A stretch of DNA of 64,000 nt from NCBI GenBank assembly GCA_031732795.1, contig JAVMKC010000086.1:7160-71159 (forward strand), written 5' to 3'. The position numbers and the translations under genes were made by a program. This DNA comes from Accumulibacter sp031732795. GTDB taxonomy: Bacteria > Pseudomonadota > Gammaproteobacteria > Burkholderiales > Rhodocyclaceae. The stretch's first letter is position 1, and every line of letters starts with the position of its first letter. The notes under the pieces were generated by a model, which ran no database searches, had not been told where the DNA came from, and worked only from the letters and a program-made list of their open reading frames with translations. Positions 45,226-57,125 of this stretch are shown here, piece by piece.

Positions 45226-46335
45226 CTAACCGTCACCCGACACACGACCGGCGATGCGCGGAGTGGTGCAGACTACGTCGGCGCATTGTGCCCGGTGCCG
45301 CAAAGCCTGGTCGATCAATACCAGTGCCAGCATCGCTTCGGCGATCGGCGTGGCGCGGATGCCGACGCAGGGATCGTGGCGGCCATGCGTTTCGACCTGT
45401 GTCGCCTCCCCGCTCAAGGTGATCGATCGTCTGGGCAGTCGGATGCTCGACGTCGGTTTGACAGCCAGCCGGACGACGATATCCTGCCCGGTCGACAAAC
45501 CGCCGAGTACCCCCCCGGCATGATTGCTCAAAAACCCCGCCGGCGACATTTCGTCGCCATGTTCGCTGCCTTTTTGGCGGATCGCGGCGAAGCCGGCGCC
45601 GATTTCGACGCCTTTGACGGCATTGATGCCCATCATCGCGTAGGCGATCTCGGCGTCGAGCCGGCCATAAACCGGCTCGCCCCAGCCGGGAGGAACGCCA
45701 CGGGCGCTGACGCTGATCTCGGCCCCCACTGAATCGCCCGTTTTGCGCAATTGATCCATGTAGGCTTCAAGTTGCGGGACGATCGCCGAATTTGGCGCAA
45801 AAAACGGGTTTTCAGCGGTCTCCGCCAGGGAAACGAAGGGAATATCGATAGGCCCCAGTCGGCTCATCCAGCCGTGGATCGTCACACCGTAGCGCTCGGC
45901 CAGCCACTTGCGCGCGATGGCGCCGGCAGCGACCCGCACCGCCGTTTCACGGGCCGATGAACGTCCACCGCCCCGATAATCGCGAAAACCGTATTTCTGG
46001 GTGTAGACATAATCGGCATGACCGGGGCGGAACGTTTCGGCAATCGCGCCGTAATCCTTGCTGCGCTGATCCTGGTTCCGGATCAGCAAGGCAATCGGCG
46101 TACCGGTGGTCTTGCCGTCGAAAATGCCGGAAAGAATTTCCACTTCGTCGGGTTCGCGTCTTTGCGTGACGTGACGCGATGTTCCCGGTTTGCGACGATC
46201 GAGTTCGGCCTGGATGTCGGCGGCGCACAAGGCCAACCCCGGTGGGCAGCCATCGACCACGCCGCCGATGGCGACACCGTGGGACTCGCCGAAGGACGTC
46301 ACCGTAAACAGGGTACCGATGGTGTTGCCGGACAT
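45226..46335 (-). CDS. aroC: Chorismate synthase
   Basis: Last step of the shikimate pathway; FMN-dependent. The 369 aa product has the signatures GESHGVAIGGVVDGCPPGLAL, GHADYVYTQKYGFRDYRGGGRSSARETAVRVAAGAIA and SNHAGGVLGGLSTGQDIVVRLAVKPTSSI. A 279-base gap with no recognisable gene precedes it. Confidence 0.98.
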   Translation of the reverse strand: MSGNTIGTLFTVTSFGESHGVAIGGVVDGCPPGLALCAADIQAELDRRKPGTSRHVTQRREPDEVEILSGIFDGKTTGTPIALLIRNQDQRSKDYGAIAETFRPGHADYVYTQKYGFRDYRGGGRSSARETAVRVAAGAIARKWLAERYGVTIHGWMSRLGPIDIPFVSLAETAENPFFAPNSAIVPQLEAYMDQLRKTGDSVGAEISVSARGVPPGWGEPVYGRLDAEIAYAMMGINAVKGVEIGAGFAAIRQKGSEHGDEMSPAGFLSNHAGGVLGGLSTGQDIVVRLAVKPTSSIRLPRRSITLSGEATQVETHGRHDPCVGIRATPIAEAMLALVLIDQALRHRAQCADVVCTTPRIAGRVSGDG

Positions 46336-46614
46336 GATTTTCCCTGGGATTTTGAACTGGAACGCAGTCTACCATAGCCCTTCGCGCACGCCGCCGTCCC
46401 TCCCGGCGATCAAAACCGGAGTCGCCCGACAGTGCGCAAACCGGCTGCTCGATCCGTCGAGTCCGGTCACCGTCAGTGTTTTGCCCCGGCAGGCGGATGA
46501 AAGTGCCCTTCTTCGACGAACGATACGGCTGCGAGTACTTCGTAGCGGTTTTTGATACGGACGTCCGGGAATAGCCTGAGAATTTGTAAAGCTGCCGCCA
46601 CTCCGAACGCAGGC

Positions 46615-49600
46615 TCACTCCGGCAGCGGCGAGAACAAGGCCGCCAGATCCTCGCTGGTGAATTTGGCATCCACCGTGTCATCATCGGCCAGGATTTGCG
46701 CGGCCAGTTCGGCCTTGCGTTCCTGCAGGGTGAGGATTTTTTCTTCGATGCTGCCGGCGACGATCAACTTATAGACGAAAACCGGTTTGTCCTGGCCGAG
46801 ACGGTGCGCCCGATCGGTGGCTTGGTTCTCGGCGGCCGGGTTCCACCACGGATCGTAGTGGATGACGGTATCGGCCGCCGTCAGATTGAGACCGACACCG
46901 CCGGTTTTCAGACTGATCAGGAAGATCGGTACCTCTGCGTTTTGAAAACGGCGCACCAGATCCTCGCGGTCGCGGCTTTGGCCGGTCAGCAACAGATAAT
47001 CGAGCCCGGCGGCCTTGAGCTCTTTTTCGATCAATTGCAGCATGCTGGTAAATTGCGAAAAGAGCAGAATCCGTCGCCCTTCCTCGACCTGCTCGGGGAG
47101 CATGGTCATCAACAACTCGAGTTTGGCACGTTCACGGACTTTCTGTGCGGCCTTGGCCTTGACCAGCCGCGGATCACAACAGACCTGACGGAGTTTGAGC
47201 AAGGCATCGAGAATGACGATCTGGCTGCGGCTGAAGCCTTTGTTGGCGATTTCCGCGCGGACTTTCTCGTCCATCGCCACGCGTACCGTTTCATAGAGAT
47301 CGCGCTGACCGCCAGTCAGTTCGACCTTGCGGATGATGACCGTCTTCGGCGGCAATTCACGCGCCACTTCTTCCTTCCGGCGGCGGAGGATGAACGGCTG
47401 AACGCGGCGCGCCAACAACTCACGCCGCTCGCTGTCATTCTGCTTTTCGATCGGTGTCCGCCAAAATTTGGTGAACGCGTGATTGCTGCCGAGAAAGCCG
47501 GGCAACAGAAAATCGAATTGGCTCCACAATTCGCCGAGATGGTTTTCCAATGGCGTGCCGGTCAGACACAGCCGATGGCGAGCGTCGATCTGCCGGACTA
47601 CGGCGGCTCCCTGACTGCGCGAATTTTTGACCGTTTGCGCTTCATCGAGAATCAGCAGGTGATAGCGATGCAGCATCAGTTCGGCGGCGTCGCGCCAGAG
47701 CAAGGGGTAGGTGGTCAACACCACATCGTGATGCGCGATCTCGGCAAAGTGGCTTTTGCGTTCGGGACCGTGCAAAGAGAGGATCGTCAGCATCGGGGCG
47801 AAGCGGGCGGCTTCGTTTTTCCAGTTGAAGATCAGCGAGGTCGGCAGGACGATCAGTGACGGCAGATCGAGTCGGCCGGCTTCTTTTTCGAGCAGCAAAT
47901 GGGCCAGCGTCTGCGCGGTCTTGCCGAGCCCCATATCGTCGGCCAGGATTCCGGCAATGTTCTGTTCACGCAGAAACTGCAGCCAGGCCAGTCCTTCGAG
48001 CTGGTAATGGCGCAGCTCGAGGCCCAGTCCCGCCGGCGGATCGAGCCGGGCGATGCCCTGCGCGGCGCTCAAGCGTTTGGCCAGCGCCAGAATGTCGTGC
48101 TGGCCGCGAAACCGCCAACGTCCAGGATCGTTGAAAGCCGCCAGCCGCGGTGCGTCGAAACGCGACACGCGCAGGGCGGTGCCGCCGAGCAAGCCATCGA
48201 AGAGGTCGATCAAGGTCGCCGCCAACAATTTCAGCCGCTCGGCCGCGGCGCGGATACGTTGTCCGCTGGCGGTGATCAGATCGATGATTTCGTCGTCGGC
48301 GATTCGCGCCAGTTGGCCGACATCGAGCCAGCGGTGATCTCGCCGAAAGAGGGCGGCGAGCAGCGGTGCCAGCGGCAGTCGCTCGCCTTCGACGAAGATG
48401 CCGAGGTCGAGGTTGAACCACCCGTTCTCCGCTTCGCTCAGTTCCGCATCCCAGGCGTCGATATCGAGTTGGCGATGGCGGAAGTCAGCGGCAAAATCGA
48501 CGTGCCAACCCGCTTCACGCAAGCGCAACAGATCATCGCGCATGAACACCGGCCATTTGGCGAGTTCGGCCAGGCCATACGCGTTGTCGGGCGGCCGGCC
48601 GAAGGTATGCAAGACATAACCGGGAATTTTTTCGAAATCACAACTGAACAACTGATCCATCAGCCGTGTCTCGACCTCGTGCTGGCGTTCGATATGCACC
48701 GTCTCACCGCTGGCCAGCACCGCGTAGTCCCGCAAGTCGTCAGGAGCCACTTCGGCATCGTCGTAGACGAAAACCGGTACGGCGATATCGAAGGGTCCGC
48801 CGCTGTAGCTGATCAGGTAATCGCGCCAATTGCGATTGCCGTGGGTATTCAGCGTCTGCAGCCGCAGTACCGCTTGCGGCGCGGCGACGATGCTGCGCAG
48901 GATGACGTGCGGCGCTTCTGGAGCAACCGGTACGCCGGCGTTTAACGGTTGGGCGAGGGCGTCGTCCATCTGCGCCGCCGCCACCGCCGACAGTGGCGGC
49001 AAGGCGAACAATCGCGCGACGACCGCTGGATTGCCCACCACGGCCAGCGGCCCGATCTCCTGCCGGTCGACATCGATATACCAGGGAACCGGCAAAGGAA
49101 TGATCAGGCTGGCCGTGGGTTCGGCCAACAGTGTCGGCCGTTGCAACCCATCCTCCTCCTCACTGCGCCAAGTGACCGTCGCCGGACGCGGCTCGGCCAG
49201 TGTCAGGAGCGAGTGATCGTCATGACGATACAGTCGGCCGCTCTGGGCCATCAACTTCAGAACTTCGGCCCCGTGTTGCGGGCCGAGACCGAAAGCCTGC
49301 AAACCGGTATCCACCGCCCGTTCGGCCCACAACAAACGCAGGATCGGTCGGTCGTCGTCGCTGAGGAAACGTTGCGTTCGGTCCAGGGCGCGATCGAGAC
49401 TCCATAACTCGTCGCCGTTCTCTGGATAACGCCCTTTGCGGACAACGATTCCAAAACCACGGCTATCGTCGGTCCACTGCAGCAAATAAAACAGTTGTTG
49501 CCGGCCAACCGGCGTCTGACGATCGTTCTTGCTGACCGCCACGGCAACCCGGCGCAGTTCCTCGGTCCACGAAAGAACGCCCAGGCCACCACACGACGGG

Positions 49601-49635
49601 GGGGCGTCGTCTTCGGCCGAATTATCCAAGCCCAT
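46615..49635 (-). CDS. SNF2-family DEAD/DEAH-box helicase
   Basis: A 1006 aa DNA/RNA translocase. Its C-terminal half has all SNF2 motifs: ILADDMGLGKTAQTLAHL (Walker A), ILDEAQTVKNSRS (motif II, DEAQ), LTGTPLENHLGELWSQFDFL, LLFSQFTSMLQLIEKEL and ATDRAHRLGQDKPVFVYKL (motif VI). The N-terminal ~450 residues are a divergent accessory region seen in bacterial SNF2 proteins. No SWIM zinc motif (CxCx...CxH) is visible, although many relatives have one. Possible roles are in transcription recycling or repair; unproven. Confidence 0.92.
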   Translation of the reverse strand: MGLDNSAEDDAPPSCGGLGVLSWTEELRRVAVAVSKNDRQTPVGRQQLFYLLQWTDDSRGFGIVVRKGRYPENGDELWSLDRALDRTQRFLSDDDRPILRLLWAERAVDTGLQAFGLGPQHGAEVLKLMAQSGRLYRHDDHSLLTLAEPRPATVTWRSEEEDGLQRPTLLAEPTASLIIPLPVPWYIDVDRQEIGPLAVVGNPAVVARLFALPPLSAVAAAQMDDALAQPLNAGVPVAPEAPHVILRSIVAAPQAVLRLQTLNTHGNRNWRDYLISYSGGPFDIAVPVFVYDDAEVAPDDLRDYAVLASGETVHIERQHEVETRLMDQLFSCDFEKIPGYVLHTFGRPPDNAYGLAELAKWPVFMRDDLLRLREAGWHVDFAADFRHRQLDIDAWDAELSEAENGWFNLDLGIFVEGERLPLAPLLAALFRRDHRWLDVGQLARIADDEIIDLITASGQRIRAAAERLKLLAATLIDLFDGLLGGTALRVSRFDAPRLAAFNDPGRWRFRGQHDILALAKRLSAAQGIARLDPPAGLGLELRHYQLEGLAWLQFLREQNIAGILADDMGLGKTAQTLAHLLLEKEAGRLDLPSLIVLPTSLIFNWKNEAARFAPMLTILSLHGPERKSHFAEIAHHDVVLTTYPLLWRDAAELMLHRYHLLILDEAQTVKNSRSQGAAVVRQIDARHRLCLTGTPLENHLGELWSQFDFLLPGFLGSNHAFTKFWRTPIEKQNDSERRELLARRVQPFILRRRKEEVARELPPKTVIIRKVELTGGQRDLYETVRVAMDEKVRAEIANKGFSRSQIVILDALLKLRQVCCDPRLVKAKAAQKVRERAKLELLMTMLPEQVEEGRRILLFSQFTSMLQLIEKELKAAGLDYLLLTGQSRDREDLVRRFQNAEVPIFLISLKTGGVGLNLTAADTVIHYDPWWNPAAENQATDRAHRLGQDKPVFVYKLIVAGSIEEKILTLQERKAELAAQILADDDTVDAKFTSEDLAALFSPLPE

Positions 49636-49872
49636 TCCCGACGGACAAACCGAAGCATGGCCAGAATGCCACCGAGCCGCTCGGATTGATCGGCAACGTT
49701 TTCAACGTCGGAATTCGAACAAAACGGTCATCAGCGGGCAATTTCCTGACCTGTCGCCAAATACGGCGACAATGAAACCAAGCGGCTAAGCTAGCACAGC
49801 CAAGGCGGCAAGTTAAGTCTCGAAACAACGTTTCGATGGCTTGGCAAAAAGCTGACGCTCCGGACTGAATGC

Positions 49873-50367
49873 TCAGTCGCGGAAATTGCCGTATTTGATC
49901 GGGAAATCGGTGATGGTTTTGGTGACCAGGGCGATACAAGCCTGCAGATCGTCGCGTTTGGCGCCGCTGACGCGCACCGCGTCGCCCTGGATCGACGCCT
50001 GGACCTTCATTTTGCTGTCCTTGATCAGTTTGACGATTTTCTTGGCTAGTTCTGACTCGATACCGATCTTGATCTTCAGTTCCTGTTTGACCTTGTTGCC
50101 GGAAACGCGTTGCACCGGCTGGTGATCGAGACGTTTGGTGCTCTCCTTCTCCTTTTTTTCCATTGCCGGAAATAACAGGTCCTTGATCTGGTCGAGCTGG
50201 AAATCGGAATCGCCGTGAATGAGGATCAACTTGTCCTTTTCATTGAGTTCGACCTTGGCGCTGGTGCCTTTGAAATCGTAACGGTTGTCGATCGCACGCC
50301 GGGTGACGTCGATGGCGTTGGTCAACGCGGCCATGTCGGCTTCAGAGGAAAAATCGAATGAAGGCAT
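49873..50367 (-). CDS. yajQ: YajQ family nucleotide-binding protein
   Basis: A 164 aa protein with the family N-terminus MPSFDFSSEADMAALTNAIDVTRRAIDNRYDFKGTSAKVEL and FPIKYGNFRD at the end. Some members bind cyclic di-GMP and act with transcription factors. The start at 50367 gives exact family length; the open frame extends further upstream without family similarity. A 237-base gap without a gene separates it from the helicase. Confidence 0.95.
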   Translation of the reverse strand: MPSFDFSSEADMAALTNAIDVTRRAIDNRYDFKGTSAKVELNEKDKLILIHGDSDFQLDQIKDLLFPAMEKKEKESTKRLDHQPVQRVSGNKVKQELKIKIGIESELAKKIVKLIKDSKMKVQASIQGDAVRVSGAKRDDLQACIALVTKTITDFPIKYGNFRD

Positions 50368-50429
50368 TTTGCGGGCGTCCAGTGGCAGAAGAGAGGCGGA
50401 GAAATCGGTAAAGAGTGTAAATAAGGCGT

Positions 50430-50741
50430 TCAGCCGAAGTGACAGATGTAGTGATACGGTTGATCGCAAGCGATTTCGAACGACGAATTGCCGGCAATGG
50501 CAAATGATTCGCCAACGCCATAGTGTCGCCATTCGCTCTCGCCAGCCTGCCGGACGCGGCAGGTACCCGCGGTGCCTTCCATCGTTTCCGGGGCGCTGGT
50601 GTTGAAGGTCAGCGTCGATGGCAGAATCACGCCGACGCTCTTCACGCGACCGTCTGCGAAACGGACGGTATGGCTGACACATTTGCCGTCGAAATAGACG
50701 TTGGCCTGTTTGACGATGCTGACGTTATCGAATTGCGACAT
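50430..50741 (-). CDS. ppnP: Pyrimidine/purine nucleoside phosphorylase PpnP
   Basis: A 103 aa small cupin that phosphorolyses several nucleosides (formerly YaiE/DUF1255). It shows the family pattern VYFDGKCVSHTVRFADGRVKSVGVILPSTLTFNTSAPETMEGTAGTCRV and ends SSFEIACDQPYHYICHFG. It starts two bases after the DUF2788 gene stop. Confidence 0.94.
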   Translation of the reverse strand: MSQFDNVSIVKQANVYFDGKCVSHTVRFADGRVKSVGVILPSTLTFNTSAPETMEGTAGTCRVRQAGESEWRHYGVGESFAIAGNSSFEIACDQPYHYICHFG

Positions 50742-50743
50742 TT

Positions 50744-50953
50744 TCAGAACCCCATGAATTTCTGCATCACCGTCTTGGCGATGAACCCGACCATGCCGAA
50801 AGAGAGGACGAAGAACAGGATGATCGTGCCGGTTTTTCCCGCTTTCGACTTCCAGGCGATTTCACCGATGATGAACAGCATGAACAGGATGAAAGCGCCG
50901 ATCCCGAACGTGGTGCCGAAGTCTGAAATCTGTTCTTCGGTCAGCCCGAACAT
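50744..50953 (-). CDS. DUF2788 small membrane protein
   Basis: A 69 aa protein with two hydrophobic segments (FGTTFGIGAFILFMLFIIGEIAW and TIILFFVLSFGMVGFIAKTVM), matching the DUF2788 family. Function unknown. It is packed between argG and ppnP and is probably co-transcribed with both. Confidence 0.88.
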   Translation of the reverse strand: MFGLTEEQISDFGTTFGIGAFILFMLFIIGEIAWKSKAGKTGTIILFFVLSFGMVGFIAKTVMQKFMGF

Positions 50954-50970
50954 CGCCGGCGTACTCCCGT

Positions 50971-52200
<1,230 letters not shown>

Positions 52201-52245
52201 CTTGTCATACCTGCAATAAATCAATTAGTAGAAATCATGAACGGG

Positions 52246-53178
52246 CTAGATTGTCGAAGCGTTCACCCGACCGAGCAGGAGGTATTCGAGCAGGGCCTTC
52301 TGGGTATGCAGCCGGTTTTCGGCTTCGTCCCAAACCACGCTCTGCGGCCCGTCGATCACCGCCGCGGCGACTTCTTCGCCGCGATGAACCGGCAGACAGT
52401 GCATGAACAGCGCTTCGGGCCGGGCCAGACGCATCATCTCCGGGCCGACCTGCCAGTTGGCGAAATCACGACGCCGGGCCTCGTTTTCCTCTTCGAAACC
52501 CATCGACGTCCAGACGTCGGTGGTCAGCAGATCGCAATCACTCGCGGCGGCGAACGGGTCGGTGAAAAACTGGTAATGGCGGGAGGAGGGCAGATTGACC
52601 TTGGCCGGGTCGATTTCGTATCCTGGCGGGGTCGACACGTTGAGTTTGAAATCAAGCACTTCTGCCGCTTGCAACCAGGTGTTGCAGACATTGTTCCCAT
52701 CACCGATCCAGGCAACGGTCTTGCCCTGGATCGCTCCGCGATGCTCGATGAAGGTGAAGATGTCGGCAATGATCTGGCAGGGATGGTGGTCATTGGTCAG
52801 ACCATTGATCACCGGCACCCGTGAATTGGCGGCAAAGCGTTCGACGATCTCCTGCTCGAAGGTGCGGATCATCACCACGTCGCTCATCCGCGAAATCACC
52901 TGCGCCGAGTCCTCGACCGGCTCGCCGCGCCCCAGTTGGGAATCACGGCTGTTGAGATAGATGGCCGTACCGCCGAGCTGCTGCATGCCGGCTTCGAAGG
53001 ACAGGCGGGTGCGGGTGCTGGCTTTCTCGAAAATCATCACCAGCGTCCGGTCGATCAGCGGCCAGTATTGGCGGTGTGACTTGAACTGCGCCTTGATCCA
53101 CGCTGCCCGGGCGAACAGATGGTCGTACTCGTCGCGACCAAAATCACTGAACTGCAAAAAATGTTTGACACGGTTCAC
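52246..53178 (-). CDS. argF: Ornithine carbamoyltransferase
   Basis: Makes citrulline from ornithine and carbamoyl phosphate. Motifs: FEKASTRTRLSFEAGMQQLGG (carbamoyl-phosphate site), HPCQIIADIFTF, and MHCLPVHRGEEV. The start chosen is a GTG at 53178 (VNRVKHFLQFSDF, 310 aa) because GGGG lies eight bases upstream and the family usually begins with KHFLQF. A GTG at 53187 and a TTG at 53214 are alternatives. It follows argD by 22 bases. Confidence 0.95.
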   Translation of the reverse strand: MNRVKHFLQFSDFGRDEYDHLFARAAWIKAQFKSHRQYWPLIDRTLVMIFEKASTRTRLSFEAGMQQLGGTAIYLNSRDSQLGRGEPVEDSAQVISRMSDVVMIRTFEQEIVERFAANSRVPVINGLTNDHHPCQIIADIFTFIEHRGAIQGKTVAWIGDGNNVCNTWLQAAEVLDFKLNVSTPPGYEIDPAKVNLPSSRHYQFFTDPFAAASDCDLLTTDVWTSMGFEEENEARRRDFANWQVGPEMMRLARPEALFMHCLPVHRGEEVAAAVIDGPQSVVWDEAENRLHTQKALLEYLLLGRVNASTI

Positions 53179-53200
53179 CGTGGACACCCCGAATATGCGC

Positions 53201-54376
53201 CTAATCGGCGGCAAAAAAATCGCGGATCAGCGCGGACAGCCGCGTGACCAGTTCGCGCGCTTCCTCGGCGTTGAAGGTCAGCGGCGGCAGCAGGCGGATG
53301 ATCTTGTCGGCAGTGACGTTGATCAACAGTCCGGCGGCCAATGCGCGGCTCACCAGGTCGGTGCACGGCCGATCGAGTTCGATGCCGATCATCAAGCCCT
53401 GGCCGCGAATATCGATCACGCCAGTGCAACCAGCGAGCGCCGTCGCCAGTTCCCGGCGGATCAGCTCGCCGATGGTCAGCGCGTTGGCCAATAGTCCATC
53501 TCTTTCGATGACCGACAGCGTGGTCAGTGCGGCGACACTCGCCAGCGGGTTGCCGCCGAAGGTCGAGCCGTGATTGCCGGGCGAGAACAGGCCGCTGGCC
53601 CGGCCGGCCGCCAGACAGGCGCCGATCGGCACTCCGCTGCCGAGTCCCTTGGCCAGGGTGACGATGTCCGGCCGGATGCCGGCCTGCTGGAAAGCGAACC
53701 AATGGCCGGTGCGCCCCATGCCGCACTGCACTTCGTCGCAGATCAGCAGCCAGCCGCGCTGGTCGCACAAATCGCGCAAGCCGCGCTGAAAGGCCAGATC
53801 GGCGACGTTGATGCCGCCTTCACCCTGGATGATTTCGAGCATGACGCCGACGATATTCTTGTGGTGCTTGGCGATGGCGGTGATGGCGCCGATGTCGGCG
53901 TACGGCACCCGGACGAAACCCGGCAACAGTGGTTCGAAACCGGCTTGCGCCTTGCGGTTGCCGGTTGCCGAAAGCGTGGCCATCGTCCGGCCGTGAAACG
54001 CTTTTTCCATCACCACGATCGCCGGGCTGTCGATTTCCTGGCGGTGACCGTAATAACGTGCCAATTTGATTGCCGCTTCGTTGGCTTCGCAACCGGAGTT
54101 GCAGAAAAAGACCTCGTCCATGCCGGCCAGTCCGGCCAGTTTGTCGGCCAGTTGTTCCTGCTCCGGAATGCGGTAGAGATTGGAAACGTGCAGCACTCGT
54201 TGCGCCTGCGCGCTCAGGGCGGCAACCAGCGTGGGATGGTTGTGTCCAAGCGTCGAGACGGCAATCCCCGCTAAAGCATCGAGATAGCGCTTGCCGTCGG
54301 TGTCGGTCAGCCAACTGCCCTGGCCATGGCTGAAAGCCACCGGCAGGCGGCTGTAGGTAGTCATCAGGTGCGACAT
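53201..54376 (-). CDS. argD: Acetylornithine aminotransferase
   Basis: Class III PLP aminotransferase of arginine (and probably lysine) synthesis. It is 391 aa from the ATG at 54376, which gives MSHLMTTYSRLPVAFSHGQGSWLTD. Motifs: NSGCEANEAAIKLARYYG, KAFHGRTMATLSATG, CDEVQCGMGRTG and K243 in TLAKGLGSGVPIGACLA. First gene of argD-argF-argG. Confidence 0.96.
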   Translation of the reverse strand: MSHLMTTYSRLPVAFSHGQGSWLTDTDGKRYLDALAGIAVSTLGHNHPTLVAALSAQAQRVLHVSNLYRIPEQEQLADKLAGLAGMDEVFFCNSGCEANEAAIKLARYYGHRQEIDSPAIVVMEKAFHGRTMATLSATGNRKAQAGFEPLLPGFVRVPYADIGAITAIAKHHKNIVGVMLEIIQGEGGINVADLAFQRGLRDLCDQRGWLLICDEVQCGMGRTGHWFAFQQAGIRPDIVTLAKGLGSGVPIGACLAAGRASGLFSPGNHGSTFGGNPLASVAALTTLSVIERDGLLANALTIGELIRRELATALAGCTGVIDIRGQGLMIGIELDRPCTDLVSRALAAGLLINVTADKIIRLLPPLTFNAEEARELVTRLSALIRDFFAAD

Positions 54377-54409
54377 GTCGCGTCCATTGCACAGTCTTCC
54401 AAACTGAAA

Positions 54410-54427
54410 CGGCGGCTCGCGCCGCCG
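54410..54427 (-). promoter_or_regulatory. GC-rich hairpin in the argD leader
   Basis: CGGCGGC, four bases, GCCGCCG, 33 bases before the argD ATG, followed on the minus strand by TTTCAGTTT. It could act as a weak attenuator or block ribosome loading. An AT-rich TTTATATACATT about 80 bases further upstream may hold the -10, but no good -35 was found. No clear ArgR box seen. Confidence 0.4.
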
Positions 54428-54574
54428 AATAACGTTTACGTCGCCGGAATGCATCGAAAAGGGTCAAACCGGCCGACAAGGCCAAGATTCTACGGGAAAA
54501 GACCGGTAATGTATATAAATTGTCCCCGTTGACGGCAGGGCGTCCGACGACGGTTGGCCAGCGACGCTGGCGCG

Positions 54575-55096
54575 TCAGAGCGTCAGCAGATCGCGCAGAT
54601 AACGTTGCCAGTTGGTCACGTAATGCTCGGCGCTGTTCAGGAGTCTGGCGAGGTCGGCATCGTCGAGTTGGCGGATCACCCGGCCGGGCGAACCGACGAT
54701 CAGCGAACGATCGGGATAAACCTTGCCCTCTGGAACCAGGGTGTTGGCGCCGACCAGACAGCCCCGGCCGATCACCGCCCGATTGAGCACCACCGAACCG
54801 ATGCCGATCAGCGATCCGTCGCCGATGGTGCAGCCGTGCAGCATCACCAGGTGACCGATGGTCACGTCACGGCCGATGGTCAACGGCACGCCCTCGTCGG
54901 TATGCAGCACGCTGTTGTCCTGGATGTTGCTGTTCTCACCGATGGTGATCGGATCATTGTCGCCTCGAACCGTGGCGTTCCACCAGACCGAGGCGTTTTT
55001 CGCCAGACGAACGTCGCCGATCACCGTGGCGTTGGGGGCAATCCAGCTTTGCGGATCGATTTGCGGGTGGCGGTCGCCTAATGCGAAGATGGACAT
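54575..55096 (-). CDS. Gamma-class carbonic anhydrase family protein
   Basis: Left-handed beta-helix hexapeptide protein of the YrdA/PaaY/CaiE group, 173 aa. It has repeats such as DVRLAKNASVWWNATVRGDNDPITIGENSNIQDNSVLHTDEGVPLTIGRDVTIGHLVMLHGCTIGDGSLIGIGSVVLN. The histidines expected to bind zinc are present (SVLHTD, IGHLVMLHGC). Many such proteins lack strong carbonic anhydrase activity, so the reaction is uncertain. Confidence 0.88.
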   Translation of the reverse strand: MSIFALGDRHPQIDPQSWIAPNATVIGDVRLAKNASVWWNATVRGDNDPITIGENSNIQDNSVLHTDEGVPLTIGRDVTIGHLVMLHGCTIGDGSLIGIGSVVLNRAVIGRGCLVGANTLVPEGKVYPDRSLIVGSPGRVIRQLDDADLARLLNSAEHYVTNWQRYLRDLLTL

Positions 55097-55152
55097 GGCA
55101 GGCTTTCGATGGTTTAAGGAAGGGAACGGGCCGTCGATTGTATCCCGTCCGG

Positions 55153-56366
<1,214 letters not shown>

Positions 56367-56373
<7 letters not shown>

Positions 56374-57125
56374 CGAACGTCCTCGTCGGCTGGAGCTGGC
56401 AGGTCTTTTCCGACCAATATCGGCGCGTTCTTGTCGGCCGGCGTCGGTTGATCGCTGACGATTAGACCGTCACGAAAACGGACCTGGCGTTGCGCATGAG
56501 CCGCGATGTCGTTTTCGTGAGTCACCAGAACGAGGGTGATCCCCTGCCGATTGAGCCCGGCGAACAAGGCCATGATTTCTTCGCTGGTCTGGCTGTCGAG
56601 ATTACCGGTCGGTTCATCGGCCAGAATCAACGGCGGGGAGTTGATCAGCGCGCGGGCGATGGCCACCCGTTGTTGCTGGCCGCCGGAAATCCGGCTTGGC
56701 AGCGAGGTGGCGTAATCGGCCAGCCCGACTCGCGCAAGCTCCTGGCGGGCTCTGGCGCGGCGCGCGGCGCGGTCTACGCCGGCATACACCAGCGGCAGGG
56801 CGACGTTATCTTCCAGAGTCATCCGCGGCAGCAGGTTGAAACCTTGGAAAACGAAGCCGATGGTGCGATTGCGCAGCACGGCCAGTTGGTCCTTGTTCAA
56901 CTGGGCGACGTTACGGCCGACCAGAAAATAATCACCGTGCGTCGGCGTGTCGAGACAGCCGAGCAAATTCATGAACGTCGATTTTCCGGACCCCGACGGG
57001 CCCATGATGGCCACGAATTCACCGGCATCGATCGCCAGATCGACGGCTTTGAGCGCCGGAAACAACCCGGCGGCGGTGGTGTACGATTTGCCGAGACCGA
57101 CGACGCGGATGACCGCTTCGCTCAT
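56367..57125 (-). CDS. MacB/LolD-type ABC transporter ATP-binding protein
   Basis: A 252 aa ATPase with Walker A GPSGSGKSTFMNLLGCLDTPT, signature ISGGQQQRVAIARALINSPPLILADEPTGNLD and H-loop VTHENDIAAHAQR. It pairs with the adjacent permease. Its ATG overlaps the stop of the macA-like gene by one base (TGATG), so translation is coupled. The exported substrate could be a macrolide, siderophore, peptide or lipid; unknown. Confidence 0.94.

Noticed and set aside
49622..49939. An N-terminal extension or SWIM domain for the SNF2 helicase
   Set aside because: Translations upstream of the ATG at 49635 contain no CxC...CxH zinc motif and are interrupted; no frameshift is needed to explain the gene.
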